Shown piece after piece: positions 8,481-18,000 of a stretch of 64,000 bases of DNA. The notes under the pieces are model-generated. The model was not told the origin of the DNA. It was given only the letters and a program-made list of their open reading frames with translations, and did no database searches. Position 1 is the first letter of the stretch. Every line of letters begins with the position of its first letter. Source of the stretch: Candidatus Bipolaricaulis sibiricus (GTDB lineage Bacteria; Bipolaricaulota; Bipolaricaulia; Bipolaricaulales; Bipolaricaulaceae); assembly GCA_004102645.1 (NCBI GenBank), contig CP034928.1, positions 1,042,153 to 1,106,152 of the forward strand, read 5' to 3'. A program made the translations under genes and the position numbers.

Positions 8481-10697
8481 ATGCTGAGGAAGACCAGCCT
8501 ATGGTTCTTGGTTTCCCTGGTGGTCGCTGTGCCTTTGAGTGCGCAGGGCTACTTCCAGGTGACCCAGGGAGCGGTGAAGGCCGCGATCCCCCCCATCGCA
8601 GGGGCGAGGACGGCCGCGGAGTTCTACGCCTACGACAGTGGTCAGTCCCGCAGCAACATGGACGACCGGTTCCCCGAGACCGGCAACCTGGTGATGTTCC
8701 TGTATCGCGAGCCGTCCACGCTGAATCTCTACCTGATGTTCATCGTGAACAAGGCCAACACCGGAACGGGGGGCAGCCTGAGGTTGACGATCCAGGACTT
8801 CCCCGCGGGCGCAGATTGGGTCGTGAAGGATGACGACGGGTTCCCCCTGTTCGCGATCTTCCTTCCGGAGCTCAACGACGAGTACGTGCGCACGAACAGC
8901 GAGTACCAGGTCCTCTGGACCTGGGTTGCCAACAACACGGACGGCGGTGTGTTCGGCCCGTTGGGCGACGAGTTCAAGATCACGGTCACGCCGGGTGCCA
9001 TGAGCGGGGTTCAGCGGATCGTGTTCAAGTCGGGGAACATCAACGCACCGACCCGGCTCGAGCTCAACACGACCGACCCGATCGTGATCCAGGGGATGAA
9101 GAACCAGCCGCCGATAGCGAACCTGGTCGTGTCGCCGGCCGCCCCCCGCGCGCGCCAGCAGGTGAAGTTTGACGCGTCTGGGAGCCGAGATCCCGACGGC
9201 ACGATCGTGCGCTACCGCTGGGACTTCAACGGCGACGGAGTCGTCGACCTCGAGAGCACCGAGCCTGTCGTCCAGTACGCCTACCTCGCGGGAGGATCCT
9301 ACACCGTGCGGCTGACGGTGGTGGACAACGTTGGCATGGAGGGCACGTTCACCCTGCCGTTGTACGTGTCGCCGGTGACCGTCACCGCAGTCCGGTCGAT
9401 CTCGACCACAACCGCCCTTCCCGGCTACACATTCCGGGTCCAGGTGAGGATCCACACTGATCAGGACCTGGCCGGAGCCGGTCTGGACGAGAACCCGCCA
9501 GTGGGATGGGAGATCACCCCGGTGGCCAACGGAGGAGCGATCTTCAAGCGCGCCGAGGTGCAGTGGGTGTTCCTCGAGCCGATCAAGGCGGGCACCGAGC
9601 GGGTGATCATCTACGATGTGACGGTCCCGCGCGTCGAGTTGCTCGCGTCGATCCGTCTCCCTCAGCAGTTCTGCATCACGGGTACATTCCAGGCCAAGGC
9701 GCCTGACTTTGAGTTCGAGGTCGCTGGCGAGTCGTGCTTCCTCGTCAACGACTGCTTGTCGATCCTCGAGGCCGTCGCTCACCTCGTCCCCGCCAGCATG
9801 CCAGGGGAAGAGGACCGAATCGACCTCCGGCTGTCGGAGGCGATCACGATGGAACAGCTCGAGCGCGCCACCGAGCTGTGGCGGACCGATCGACCCGTGG
9901 TGAAGACCTGTGGCGAACGGATCAGCCTGTCCATGCTGAAGCTCATCGCTGCCTACGCCATCAGCTGCACCGCGATCGATCAGCCGCTACCCACGATGCC
10001 TCCGGCAAACCTCCAGGCACGGCGGTGGATCATCACCCCCATCCCCTGCGAGGGCGTCGTCATTGGCTTCTACGACTCCGCGGGCAACGTGGTCGGCAAC
10101 AGGTTCACAGTGAAGGTCGAGATCACCACCGACCGCGATGTCTACGGCGTGGGCCTTGACGAGGACCTCCCGATCGGCTGGCGGGTGACCCCGATCCAGA
10201 ACGACGGCTTCGTCTACAAGCCAGGTGTGGATCAGTGGGCGTTCACTGGAGTGCTCAAGGCTGGGCAGACGAAGACGATCATCTATCAGGTCGAAGTTCC
10301 GCCCACGGTAACGGTCGAGACGACACCGCCAGACCCGTGCAAGATCCTCTCCACGGCGCTCATCGCCGGGCGTGCCGACAGCGGCCATCCCTGCATTGAG
10401 GTCGAGGTCACGGGGGCCAACCGCGTGGATCTGACGGACTGCCTCAACGTGATCGTGGCCATCTCGCGGTGGGATGTCGCTCGGGACACCATCGATCTCT
10501 CGCTCTCCGACAAGATCACGTTCCCACAGGTGCAACGCGCGATCGCGTTCTGGCTCGAGGGGACGAAGGTCCCGCGGACCTGCGCTCCAGGGGTCGTGGA
10601 CTACGAGACGATGAAGATGATCATCGCCCTCTGGATCACGGGCACCCCGATTTGTGAAGCGCTGCCCGGTCGAGCACCGGGAATCTGCGACCGCTGA
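8481..10697 (+). CDS. Secreted PKD-domain protein with a duplicated C-terminal module
   Basis: A 738-residue exported protein of unknown role. A signal peptide (LRKTSLWFLVSLVVAVPLSAQG) is followed by a beta-rich region (about 25-215). A PKD domain follows (about 218-300), recognisable from FDASGSRDPDGTIVRYRWDFNGDG and GGSYTVRLTVVDN. Then comes a module of about 200 residues present twice (about 305-500 and 515-735). Both copies contain GLDE(N/D)xPxGWxxTP, an I-K/L-KAG...IIYxV strand, and a Cys-containing helical tail (LVNDCLSILEAVAHLV; VDLTDCLNVIVAISRW). The tail somewhat resembles dockerin-like helices, but I cannot show calcium ligands. Such proteins are typically cell-surface. ATG 8481 is set by AAGGAGG 7 nt upstream. 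It is followed by a shorter paralogue. Confidence 0.75.
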   Translation: MLRKTSLWFLVSLVVAVPLSAQGYFQVTQGAVKAAIPPIAGARTAAEFYAYDSGQSRSNMDDRFPETGNLVMFLYREPSTLNLYLMFIVNKANTGTGGSLRLTIQDFPAGADWVVKDDDGFPLFAIFLPELNDEYVRTNSEYQVLWTWVANNTDGGVFGPLGDEFKITVTPGAMSGVQRIVFKSGNINAPTRLELNTTDPIVIQGMKNQPPIANLVVSPAAPRARQQVKFDASGSRDPDGTIVRYRWDFNGDGVVDLESTEPVVQYAYLAGGSYTVRLTVVDNVGMEGTFTLPLYVSPVTVTAVRSISTTTALPGYTFRVQVRIHTDQDLAGAGLDENPPVGWEITPVANGGAIFKRAEVQWVFLEPIKAGTERVIIYDVTVPRVELLASIRLPQQFCITGTFQAKAPDFEFEVAGESCFLVNDCLSILEAVAHLVPASMPGEEDRIDLRLSEAITMEQLERATELWRTDRPVVKTCGERISLSMLKLIAAYAISCTAIDQPLPTMPPANLQARRWIITPIPCEGVVIGFYDSAGNVVGNRFTVKVEITTDRDVYGVGLDEDLPIGWRVTPIQNDGFVYKPGVDQWAFTGVLKAGQTKTIIYQVEVPPTVTVETTPPDPCKILSTALIAGRADSGHPCIEVEVTGANRVDLTDCLNVIVAISRWDVARDTIDLSLSDKITFPQVQRAIAFWLEGTKVPRTCAPGVVDYETMKMIIALWITGTPICEALPGRAPGICDR

Positions 10698-10731
10698 TCT
10701 GAAAGCGCTGGTTCTTCCTCACCATGAGGGT

Positions 10732-10758
10732 GGCGGGGGCCGGAAGACGGCCCCCGCC
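10732..10758 (+). terminator. Perfect GC hairpin between the two secreted-protein genes
   Basis: GGCGGGGGCCG pairs with CGGCCCCCGCC over a GAAGA loop (11 bp). There is no U-tract, and the ribosome site of the next gene starts ten bases later. It may be a partial terminator or a stabiliser of the upstream transcript. Confidence 0.5.
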
Positions 10759-10779
10759 TGCCCGCCGAAGGAGGCGATG

Positions 10780-11430
10780 ATGCGAACGCTCGTCCTAGCT
10801 ACATGTTCCGGCGTACTGGCAGGAGTTCTGGGTCTCGCGCAGACCATGGCCCTCGTCCCGTCCACCGCGATCCCCAATCCCGGGACCGAGATCTCGTTCC
10901 AGGTGACAGGTGCCCCGGCTGGGGCGCAGTTTCGCTGGGACTTCAACGGAGACGGGCGCCCCGATGCGACAACGAACCAGCCGTGGGCCAGCTGGACAGT
11001 CCCCGCGGGGTACTGGGAGGTCACGGTGGAGGTCGTTCAGAACGCGCGAGTCCTGTCGCGACTCAGCGCGGCCGTAGCCGCCAATGCCCAACTGGGCGCG
11101 TTCCGCGTCGCGCGCTGGAACGCAGGCGCCCTCGAGGTGACCGTGACCCTCTTCGCCAAGCAGTCCCTCGTTGCGCCAGCCCTCACCGAGACCGTCCCCC
11201 CGGGCTGGGCAGCGGTCGTGGTGGACGATGGCGGGGCGGTGTACCGGCGGGGCGATGTGCTCGAGGTCCTCTGGTCCACGTACCTCGACCCGGGAATGGC
11301 TGTCCAGATCGTGTACGCGCTGTATCCCCCCTCGGCTGCGGGATCTTCAGCGCGGCTCTCGGGAACGGCCAGCGCCTACCAGGCTGGCCGGAGGATCGAG
11401 GCGCGCATCGCGGGCGTGGTGAGCTTCTAG
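10780..11430 (+). CDS. Small secreted protein related to the preceding PKD protein
   Basis: A 216-residue protein with a signal peptide (about residues 1-20). A truncated PKD-like domain contains QFRWDFNGDGRPDATTN, the same RWDFNGDG core as its neighbour. A second domain holds TETVPPGWAAVVVDDGGAVYRRGDVLEVLW, which mirrors the xxPxGWxxTPxxNGGxxxKxxxxQW element of the neighbour's duplicated module. It therefore looks like a one-module relative lacking the Cys-rich tail. Function unknown; extracellular or envelope location inferred. AAGGAGG at 10768-10774 suits ATG 10780 better than ATG 10777. Its stop codon overlaps that of the convergent phospholipase-like gene. Confidence 0.65.
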   Translation: MRTLVLATCSGVLAGVLGLAQTMALVPSTAIPNPGTEISFQVTGAPAGAQFRWDFNGDGRPDATTNQPWASWTVPAGYWEVTVEVVQNARVLSRLSAAVAANAQLGAFRVARWNAGALEVTVTLFAKQSLVAPALTETVPPGWAAVVVDDGGAVYRRGDVLEVLWSTYLDPGMAVQIVYALYPPSAAGSSARLSGTASAYQAGRRIEARIAGVVSF

Positions 11431-12479
11431 GGCTGTGGGCGCGCGCCATCCCACAGGCTGTCAAACCAGTGGCGCAGTGGGAGCGCGAGCTCGGGGACGC
11501 CGAGGAAGGCCAGCCCGGCCTCCACGTTCTGGACGAGCGAGTAGTAGGACCAGTTGGCGGAGCTGACCAGAACATCCCGGTCGTCCACGATCAGCCCCTT
11601 CGCGTGCAGCGTGGTTCCCGGGCTGTCCCACCGAACGGCGACCCCACAGGCGGCGAGATAGGCTGCCGACACGCGGTTGCCGTGGGCGAGATCGGCGAAG
11701 TCCTCCCCGCCCTCCAGCAGGACCCGCACTTCCACACCCCGCGCTGCGGCGCGACACAGCTCGTCCACGATCAGGTTCGACGGACTGCCCGCGTACGCGG
11801 GGTAGTAGGTCAGCCGGTAGAGGAGCACCTGGAGCGATCTCCCTGCCGCGCGGACCATCTCGGGGACCGTCTGGGCATGCAGCCCCCCCTGGGGGAAGTC
11901 AAGCAACGGAACCACAGCGGGACGAGGCCACGGGGGTGGCGACAGCTCGGGGATCGCTCGCAGCTGTCCATCCCACAGCAGATCGAAGAACCGTCCGAAC
12001 GCGTCGCCCAGCTGCTCGTCCTCGACGGCGATATCCAGCTGCACGCTTCGCGTGAGCGCTGACATCGTCCAGTGCGTCGACCCGACGACCACCCAGCGCC
12101 GATCGATCACGACGAACTTCGCGTGCAGCGTCACCTCGGGATCATCCCACCGCACGGCGACCCCCCGCCCCTCGAGGTAGGCGAACGCCGCTCTCTGGTC
12201 CGGGCCGGGTCCGGCAGCCCGCGCCTCCCCAAGCACCCGAACGTCGATCCCCCGCTGCGCAGCAGCGGCGAGCGCACCCAGCAGGTCCGCCGTCGCCCCG
12301 TTGCCCGCGTAGGCACGGATGTCCGACAGAGCAGCGAGAACCTCCCGCTCCGCCGACGCGATGAGCTGGGTCACGAACGGGTCGTACATGGGGAGCTCCG
12401 GCGTCGTCCCCAGCGGCACCACTGGGATCCCGACCCCTGTCCACGCCACCGCGAAGACCAGAATGGCAAAGCACTTCAT
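11427..12479 (-). CDS. Secreted phospholipase-D-superfamily protein
   Basis: A 350-residue protein with an N-terminal signal peptide (KCFAILVFAVAWTGVGIPVV). It has two HKD half-sites: TLHAKFVVIDRRWVVVGSTHWT in the first half and TLHAKGLIVDDRDVLVSSANWS in the second. Both keep the H-x-K-x4-D active-site pattern and the downstream S/T-x-N/H-W, so a complete bilobed PLD active site is expected. Members cleave phosphodiester bonds in phospholipids or nucleic acids; the export signal suggests an envelope or extracellular substrate. An endonuclease (Nuc-like) role is possible. The gene is divergent from the protease gene across only 22 bp and has no Shine-Dalgarno sequence. Confidence 0.85.
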   Translation of the reverse strand: MKCFAILVFAVAWTGVGIPVVPLGTTPELPMYDPFVTQLIASAEREVLAALSDIRAYAGNGATADLLGALAAAAQRGIDVRVLGEARAAGPGPDQRAAFAYLEGRGVAVRWDDPEVTLHAKFVVIDRRWVVVGSTHWTMSALTRSVQLDIAVEDEQLGDAFGRFFDLLWDGQLRAIPELSPPPWPRPAVVPLLDFPQGGLHAQTVPEMVRAAGRSLQVLLYRLTYYPAYAGSPSNLIVDELCRAAARGVEVRVLLEGGEDFADLAHGNRVSAAYLAACGVAVRWDSPGTTLHAKGLIVDDRDVLVSSANWSYYSLVQNVEAGLAFLGVPELALPLRHWFDSLWDGARPQP

Positions 12480-12493
12480 CGCTGGTTATCATA
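12463..12493. promoter_or_regulatory. Overlapping divergent promoters of the PLD-like and LonC-like genes
   Basis: Only 22 bases separate the two start codons. TATCAT (12487-12492) faces the protease gene, nine bases before its ATG. On the other strand TATGAT (12493 to 12488) faces the phospholipase gene, eight bases before its ATG. The two -10 boxes share five base pairs, so both genes would be read from near the start codon and compete for polymerase. ATGGCA at 12463-12468 is a possible -35 for the plus strand. Confidence 0.5.
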
Positions 12494-12501
12494 GCAGACC
12501 C

Positions 12502-14922
12502 ATGAGCCGCGAGCTGGCCCCCCACGAACTCCGCCGGGTGTGCGATCCGCAGACGTTCTCTTTCGCGACCACCGACAGCCTGGAGCCCCTCACGGACATC
12601 GTCGGGCAAGCGCGGGCGATGGAAGCCCTCTGGCTCGGGCTCTCGCTTGACGATCCCCAACACCGGTACAACCTCTACGTGTCGGGCGAACCAGGGCTGG
12701 GCAAGACCTCCGCCATATCGCGGCTCCTGGCCCAGGTATCCCAGAACAGGCCCGTACCCCCGGACATCTGCTATGTCCACAATTTCCGGGTGCCCCACGT
12801 TCCGCGGTACCTCCTCCTGCCCGCAGGACGTGGTCAGGAGCTCAAGCTCGACATGGAGCGCTGCATCGAGTTCCTGTCCCATGAGCTGCCGCGGGTGCTC
12901 GATTCCGACGAGTTCAAGGCCCGGGCGAAAAAGGAGCGCGATCGGTTCTCCCGCGAGCGCGAGGCCGAGTTCCACGAACTGGAGAGAAAGGCAACCCAGC
13001 TGGGGTTCTCCATCCAGCGCACCCCGGTCGGCATCAACACCATCCCTCTCAAGGAGGACGGGACCCCCTACTCCCAGGAGGAGTACGGATCGCTGTCCGA
13101 AGGCGAGCGAAGCGAGATCCTGCGCCGGCAGGAGGAGCTTCAGGGGTTGATCCGGGATGCGTTTCAGCGTCTGAACCGGCTCGACGAGACTTGGCAGGAG
13201 GCTCAGCACCTTCTGACCAAACAGGCGGTCGAGTTCCTCGTCGAGCCGCGGTTCGCCCAGCTCCGGGACAAGTACAGCGGCCTCGAGCGGGTGCAGACGT
13301 TCCTCGCCGAGGTGAAGGCCGACATCCTGGAGAACGTCGAGCAGCTCCAGGGCGCGAACAAGAAAGCCCCACCCATGCTCCCGATTCCCGTTCCCGACAC
13401 GGGAGACCGGTTCCTGCGGTATCGGGTCAACGTGGTCGTCGATCGGTCGGGGTGCACTGGAGCGCCGGTGGTCGTGGAGGGCAACGCCACCTACAGCAAC
13501 CTGTTCGGGACCATTGAGCGTCGCGTCCAGTTCGGTGCCGTGACCACGGACTTCACCCAGATTCGAGGAGGGGCCCTTCATCGGGCGAACGGGGGGTACC
13601 TCGTCCTCACCGCGACGAACCTCCTCCGGTTTCCCCTGTCCTGGGAGGCGCTCAAGATCGCGCTCAAGGCCGGGCAGATCCGGATCGAGGACCCCGCGCA
13701 AATGCTCGGCTTCGCGTCCACGGAGGGGCTGCGGCCGGAGCCGCTCCCCCTCGATGTGAAGATCCTCCTTGTGGGGTCTCCGTACCTATACTACCTCCTC
13801 CACTACTACGACGAGGACTTCCGGAAGTTCTTCGGAATCCGCGCCGACTTCGACACCGAGATGCCCTGGACCGAGGAATCCGTACAGGCCTTGGCCCGGT
13901 TCGTGCGAACGTGCCGCGACGACAACCCGGCAGCACTCCCGTTCACACCGTCGGGACTGGCGCGGCTCGTCGAGCACGCCGCGGAACTCGCGGGCAGCCA
14001 GACGAAGCTCGCCACCCGGTTCGGAGCGCTGGCTTCGCTGGTGGCCGAGGCCAGCTTCTGGGCACGGGCAGCAGGAGCAACCGCGGTCGACGGGGACCAC
14101 GTCCGCCAGGCGATCGCCAAGGGGCGGCACCGTCACTCCCTGCTCGCGGAGCGCGTGCGGGAGTGGATCCGTCGGGGCAAGCTCGTCGTTCGCGTCCACG
14201 GAGAGTCGGTGGGCCAGGTCAACGGTCTGGCCGTGATCGACCTGGGGGACTTTGCGTTCGGGAAGCCCACGCGGATCACCGCGAACGTGTTCACCGCCAG
14301 GAGCGGGGTCGTAGACATCGAACGCGAGGCTGAGCTGGGGGGGAAGCTGCACACGAAGGGGGTCATGATCCTCAAGGGCTACCTCGCTGCCCAGTTCGGG
14401 GGACGCAAGCCCCTCTCCCTCGGGGCCAGCCTCGCCCTCGAGCAATCCTACTCCGGGGTCGAGGGGGACTCCGCGTCCGCGGCGGAGCTGTTCGCCCTTC
14501 TCTCAGCCCTGTCTGGAGTCCCCGCCCGCCAAGGAGTGGCGGTCACGGGGGCGGTGGACCAGAAGGGCCGGCTCCAGGCGATCGGGGGGATCAACGAGAA
14601 GGTCGAGGGCCACTTCCTGGTCTGCCGAGAGCTCGGGCTGGACGGGAACCAGGGTGTGATCCTTCCCGCGGCCAACGTGGACGACCTCATGCTCCCCGAG
14701 GACGTGGTCCAGGCCGTCGCAGCGAAACGGTTTCACCTCTGGAGCTGCACCACCGTCGAAGAAGGGGTCGAGGTGCTGTTCGGGCTCCCCGCTGGGCAAC
14801 CGGCTGCCGACGGAACCTACCCTCCAGGTACCCTCTTCCACCGTGTGGAAGAGCGCCTGAACGAGATCCGCGCCCAGCTCCGGGCCGAGCGGCCGGTTCC
14901 GGACGACGAGAAGACCGCCTGA
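12502..14922 (+). CDS. LonC-like (S16 family) protease with AAA_32 domain
   Basis: An 806-residue cytosolic protease of the group that includes E. coli YcbZ (LonH) and Thermus/Meiothermus LonC. Walker A is SGEPGLGKTS (residues 61-70). The Walker B position (about 364-375, GGYLVLTATNLL) lacks acidic residues, matching the weak or absent ATPase activity reported for LonC. A long charged alpha-hairpin lies between them (about 135-300). The Ser-Lys dyad sits in the C-terminal protease domain: Ser659 in EGDSAS and Lys700 in GGINEKV. The arrangement suggests a chamber-forming protease for unfolded proteins. ATG 12502 is placed nine bases after a -10 box. Upstream codons in the same frame overlap the divergent gene and lack homology. 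Confidence 0.88.
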   Translation: MSRELAPHELRRVCDPQTFSFATTDSLEPLTDIVGQARAMEALWLGLSLDDPQHRYNLYVSGEPGLGKTSAISRLLAQVSQNRPVPPDICYVHNFRVPHVPRYLLLPAGRGQELKLDMERCIEFLSHELPRVLDSDEFKARAKKERDRFSREREAEFHELERKATQLGFSIQRTPVGINTIPLKEDGTPYSQEEYGSLSEGERSEILRRQEELQGLIRDAFQRLNRLDETWQEAQHLLTKQAVEFLVEPRFAQLRDKYSGLERVQTFLAEVKADILENVEQLQGANKKAPPMLPIPVPDTGDRFLRYRVNVVVDRSGCTGAPVVVEGNATYSNLFGTIERRVQFGAVTTDFTQIRGGALHRANGGYLVLTATNLLRFPLSWEALKIALKAGQIRIEDPAQMLGFASTEGLRPEPLPLDVKILLVGSPYLYYLLHYYDEDFRKFFGIRADFDTEMPWTEESVQALARFVRTCRDDNPAALPFTPSGLARLVEHAAELAGSQTKLATRFGALASLVAEASFWARAAGATAVDGDHVRQAIAKGRHRHSLLAERVREWIRRGKLVVRVHGESVGQVNGLAVIDLGDFAFGKPTRITANVFTARSGVVDIEREAELGGKLHTKGVMILKGYLAAQFGGRKPLSLGASLALEQSYSGVEGDSASAAELFALLSALSGVPARQGVAVTGAVDQKGRLQAIGGINEKVEGHFLVCRELGLDGNQGVILPAANVDDLMLPEDVVQAVAAKRFHLWSCTTVEEGVEVLFGLPAGQPAADGTYPPGTLFHRVEERLNEIRAQLRAERPVPDDEKTA

Positions 14923-15026
14923 CCGGCACCGCTGGCCACCAACGCCGAGCCGGCCCGCCGTTTCGGCACCGGCCACGGGAGCCCTGCGGCGTCTGCAGGC
15001 GTACGCTCCCGACGAGCGCCCGGCTG

Positions 15027-18000
15027 CTAGTCGTCCCCCGCCTTCGGGAGGGTGTCCCTCTTGAGGAACCGCGGCACCGTCTCCCCCCACACCACAAGGG
15101 GGAACCTCGTCCCCGGTTCGATCTTTGCGGGAAGGCCCCGCTCGGCACCGAGGATGAACCCGAGCGCCGTCCCCTCGGGAACCCTTCGCGCGGCGACAAC
15201 GGCCATCCCCACTTGGCCCCCATCGAGCATGACACAGCTTGTCACCCAACCCAGCGCCTGCCCGCCTTTGTCCAGGACCGGGGCGCCCGCCCTCACCGGG
15301 CGCTGGCCGGCGGGGATGTGGAACCGCACGATCTCCCGCGTCCAGTGCTGGAGGGCGTTCTTGTAGGGAGACCTTCCCACGAAGAACGCCTTGTGAAGCT
15401 TGACGTAGGGAGCGAACCCCGCTTCGTGGGGCAGGATCCGCTGCGGGCCTGCGAGTTCGTGGCCGTAGAGGGGGAGCCCAGCTTCGGTTCGCAGCGAGTC
15501 CCGGGCAGCGAGCCCGATCGGCTGCACCCCGTGCGGGCGGCCCGCGTCGAGCAGCGCTTCCCACACCTCCACCGCGCGGCCGGCCGGCACGAGAATCTCG
15601 TACCCCACAGGCTCCCCGGTGTACCCGGTGCGGGCACAGAGGGTGGGAGTCCCACTGAAGACCAGGTCGCAGAACTCCGTCCGCCGCAGCGCAGCCAGGC
15701 GGTGCGTGTCCGCTGCCGCGAGCAGCCGCTGGAGGACGGCACGCGAGCGGGGCCCCTGGAGCGCGAGGTTCACGACCGACTCTGCACCCGTGCCCCGCAG
15801 GTCGCGCAGCGTGACCGGACCGTCTGGCTCGATCCACGGGCGCTCTGGGTCGAGGATCACCTGCCCGGAGTTGACAGCCGAGAGCCACTCCCAGTCCTTC
15901 CCTGCATTCGCCGCATTCACCACGAGCAGGAACCGGTCGGGAGACCGGCGATAGGTCATCAGGTCGTCGATCACGGTCCCGTCCGGCGCAAGAAGAAACG
16001 CGTACTGCGACTGACCAGGCCGGAGCCAGCCCGCGTAGTTCGTCGTCACAAGGTTGAGGAAGCTCTCGGCGTAGCGCCCCTCCACCTCGAACGCCCCCAT
16101 GTGCCCGAGGTCGAACAGCCCAGCCCGCTCGCGCACCACGCGGTGCTCGGCAAGCGCCGACGTGTACCACAGAGGCATCTCGAACCCAGCGAACTCGGCC
16201 ATGCGCGCCCCTGACCGCCGATGCCAGTCGGCGAGCGGGGTGCGGCCCGTCTGCGGCGCGGCCGACTCGGGCACGAACGGCTTCTTATCCCCGGCCCCTC
16301 GGATGCGGTGGCATCCGACGAAGTAGGGCTTGCGGGGCGCAACCGGCGCGATGGCCCCCTGGGTGTCCGCGCCGGTCGGCGGGGCGAGCGCGAGCAGGCG
16401 TTGTGTCTCTCCAGGCGGCGCATCACCGACCACGACGCGCGTCCCATCGGCGAGTTCGACCGAGGCTGACCCCGCGAATCGCTCGACAACCGCCGGACCC
16501 TGAACCTTGCGGTAGACGTCATTGGGGTCAAACAGCACGTAGCCGTCGGCAAGACCGGCTAGCCAGCGCTGCACAGCGGGGCCTCGCTCGCTGGGAACGA
16601 CAACCACGAACTCCGGCCGCCCCCACCGATCGTCGCCCAGCCGCCCCACGATTGCGGGAGCAAGGGGCGTCCCCGTCTCGTCGAGGAAGAGGGTCTGCTC
16701 GGCCCGGCCGGCCTCCAGCGCAAGCACCGAGGTCGTGCACGCCTCGTGGAGCAGGAGCGCCGCCCGGCCGCCCCGTACCCGCAGCGTGGTCACGCCACCG
16801 GACGCCGGCTGCGGGGCCGACGTCCCCGCCGATCCGCCGAACCGCCTCGCCAGAGCCTGCACCCGCTCCTGGGCCTCGGTGAGCACGGAGAGGGGAAGCT
16901 TGCCGCGGGGAAGGTCCCCCGTCACACCGTGGTAGGAGAACGGGTGGATCGCAGTCAGGACGAGACGGGAGATCTCCGCGATCTCCTCCATCTCCCTCTC
17001 CCCCATCCCCCGCTGGGTAGCCCATGGGGTTCCGTAGCGAACCCCTCGTGCGTCCGCGGCCGACAGGTCGCCAGGGATCGTGTTCTTGTTCGCCACCAGC
17101 CCCACCAGATCCAGGATCCGCGCCGCGACCTCACCCATCAGTTCACCCCCGTTCGGCGTCTGCACCGCACGCAGGTCGAGGACGAGGAGGTGAGTGTCGG
17201 TCCCCCCGTAGGCGAGGCGGAGCCCACGTCGTTCGAGGGCCGCAGCGAGCGAACGGGCGTTGGCCACCGTCCGGTGCTGAAGCTCCCGGAAGGACGGGGT
17301 TCGAGCCAGGGCGAGGGCGGCGGCGATCCCGGCCCACTTGTTCACGTGCGGCCCCCCTTGCGCTCCGGGGAACACTGCGGCGTCGATCCGCCCTGCGATC
17401 TCCGGGTCGAAGGACAGGACGATCGCGCCCCGCGGGCCGCATAGCGTCTTGTGGGTCGTGAACATGACCACATCGGCGTACCCGACGGGACTGGGGTAGG
17501 CTCCGGCAAGCGCCATTCCCGCCGTGTGGGCGATGTCGGCCATCAGGTACGCTCCGCACCCGGACGCGATCTCCCGCCATGCCTTCCAGTCCGGTGCCCA
17601 TGGGTACGACGTGTACCCGGCGATGATGAGCCGGGGCCGGTGCTCCTTGGCCAAGTCGGCGATCCGGTCGTAGTCCAGTCGCTCAGTGTGCGGATCGACC
17701 CCGTACCGAATCATCCGGTACCGCCGCCCCGACTGGTGGAACGGAGACCCGTGCGAGAGGTGTCCTCCCTGGGACAGATCCATCGCCATCAGGGTGTCCC
17801 CCGGCGTGAGCAAGGCCTCGTAGATCGCCATGTTCGCCGCCGCACCCGACAACGCCTGAACGTTCACGTAGATGTCGTCGGACCGCACGGCCGGAGTGGC
17901 AAAGCACTCCGCCGCACGTCGACAGGCCAGGGCCTCCACGAGATCCGCGAACTCGACGCCTTTGTAGAACCGCCGATCGCTGTACCGGCGGAAGTAGGCG

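Noticed and set aside
12142..13701. 519-codon minus-strand frame opposite the LonC-like gene
   Set aside because: Composition is shadow-like and there is no recognisable domain; the plus strand encodes a clear protease with catalytic residues.
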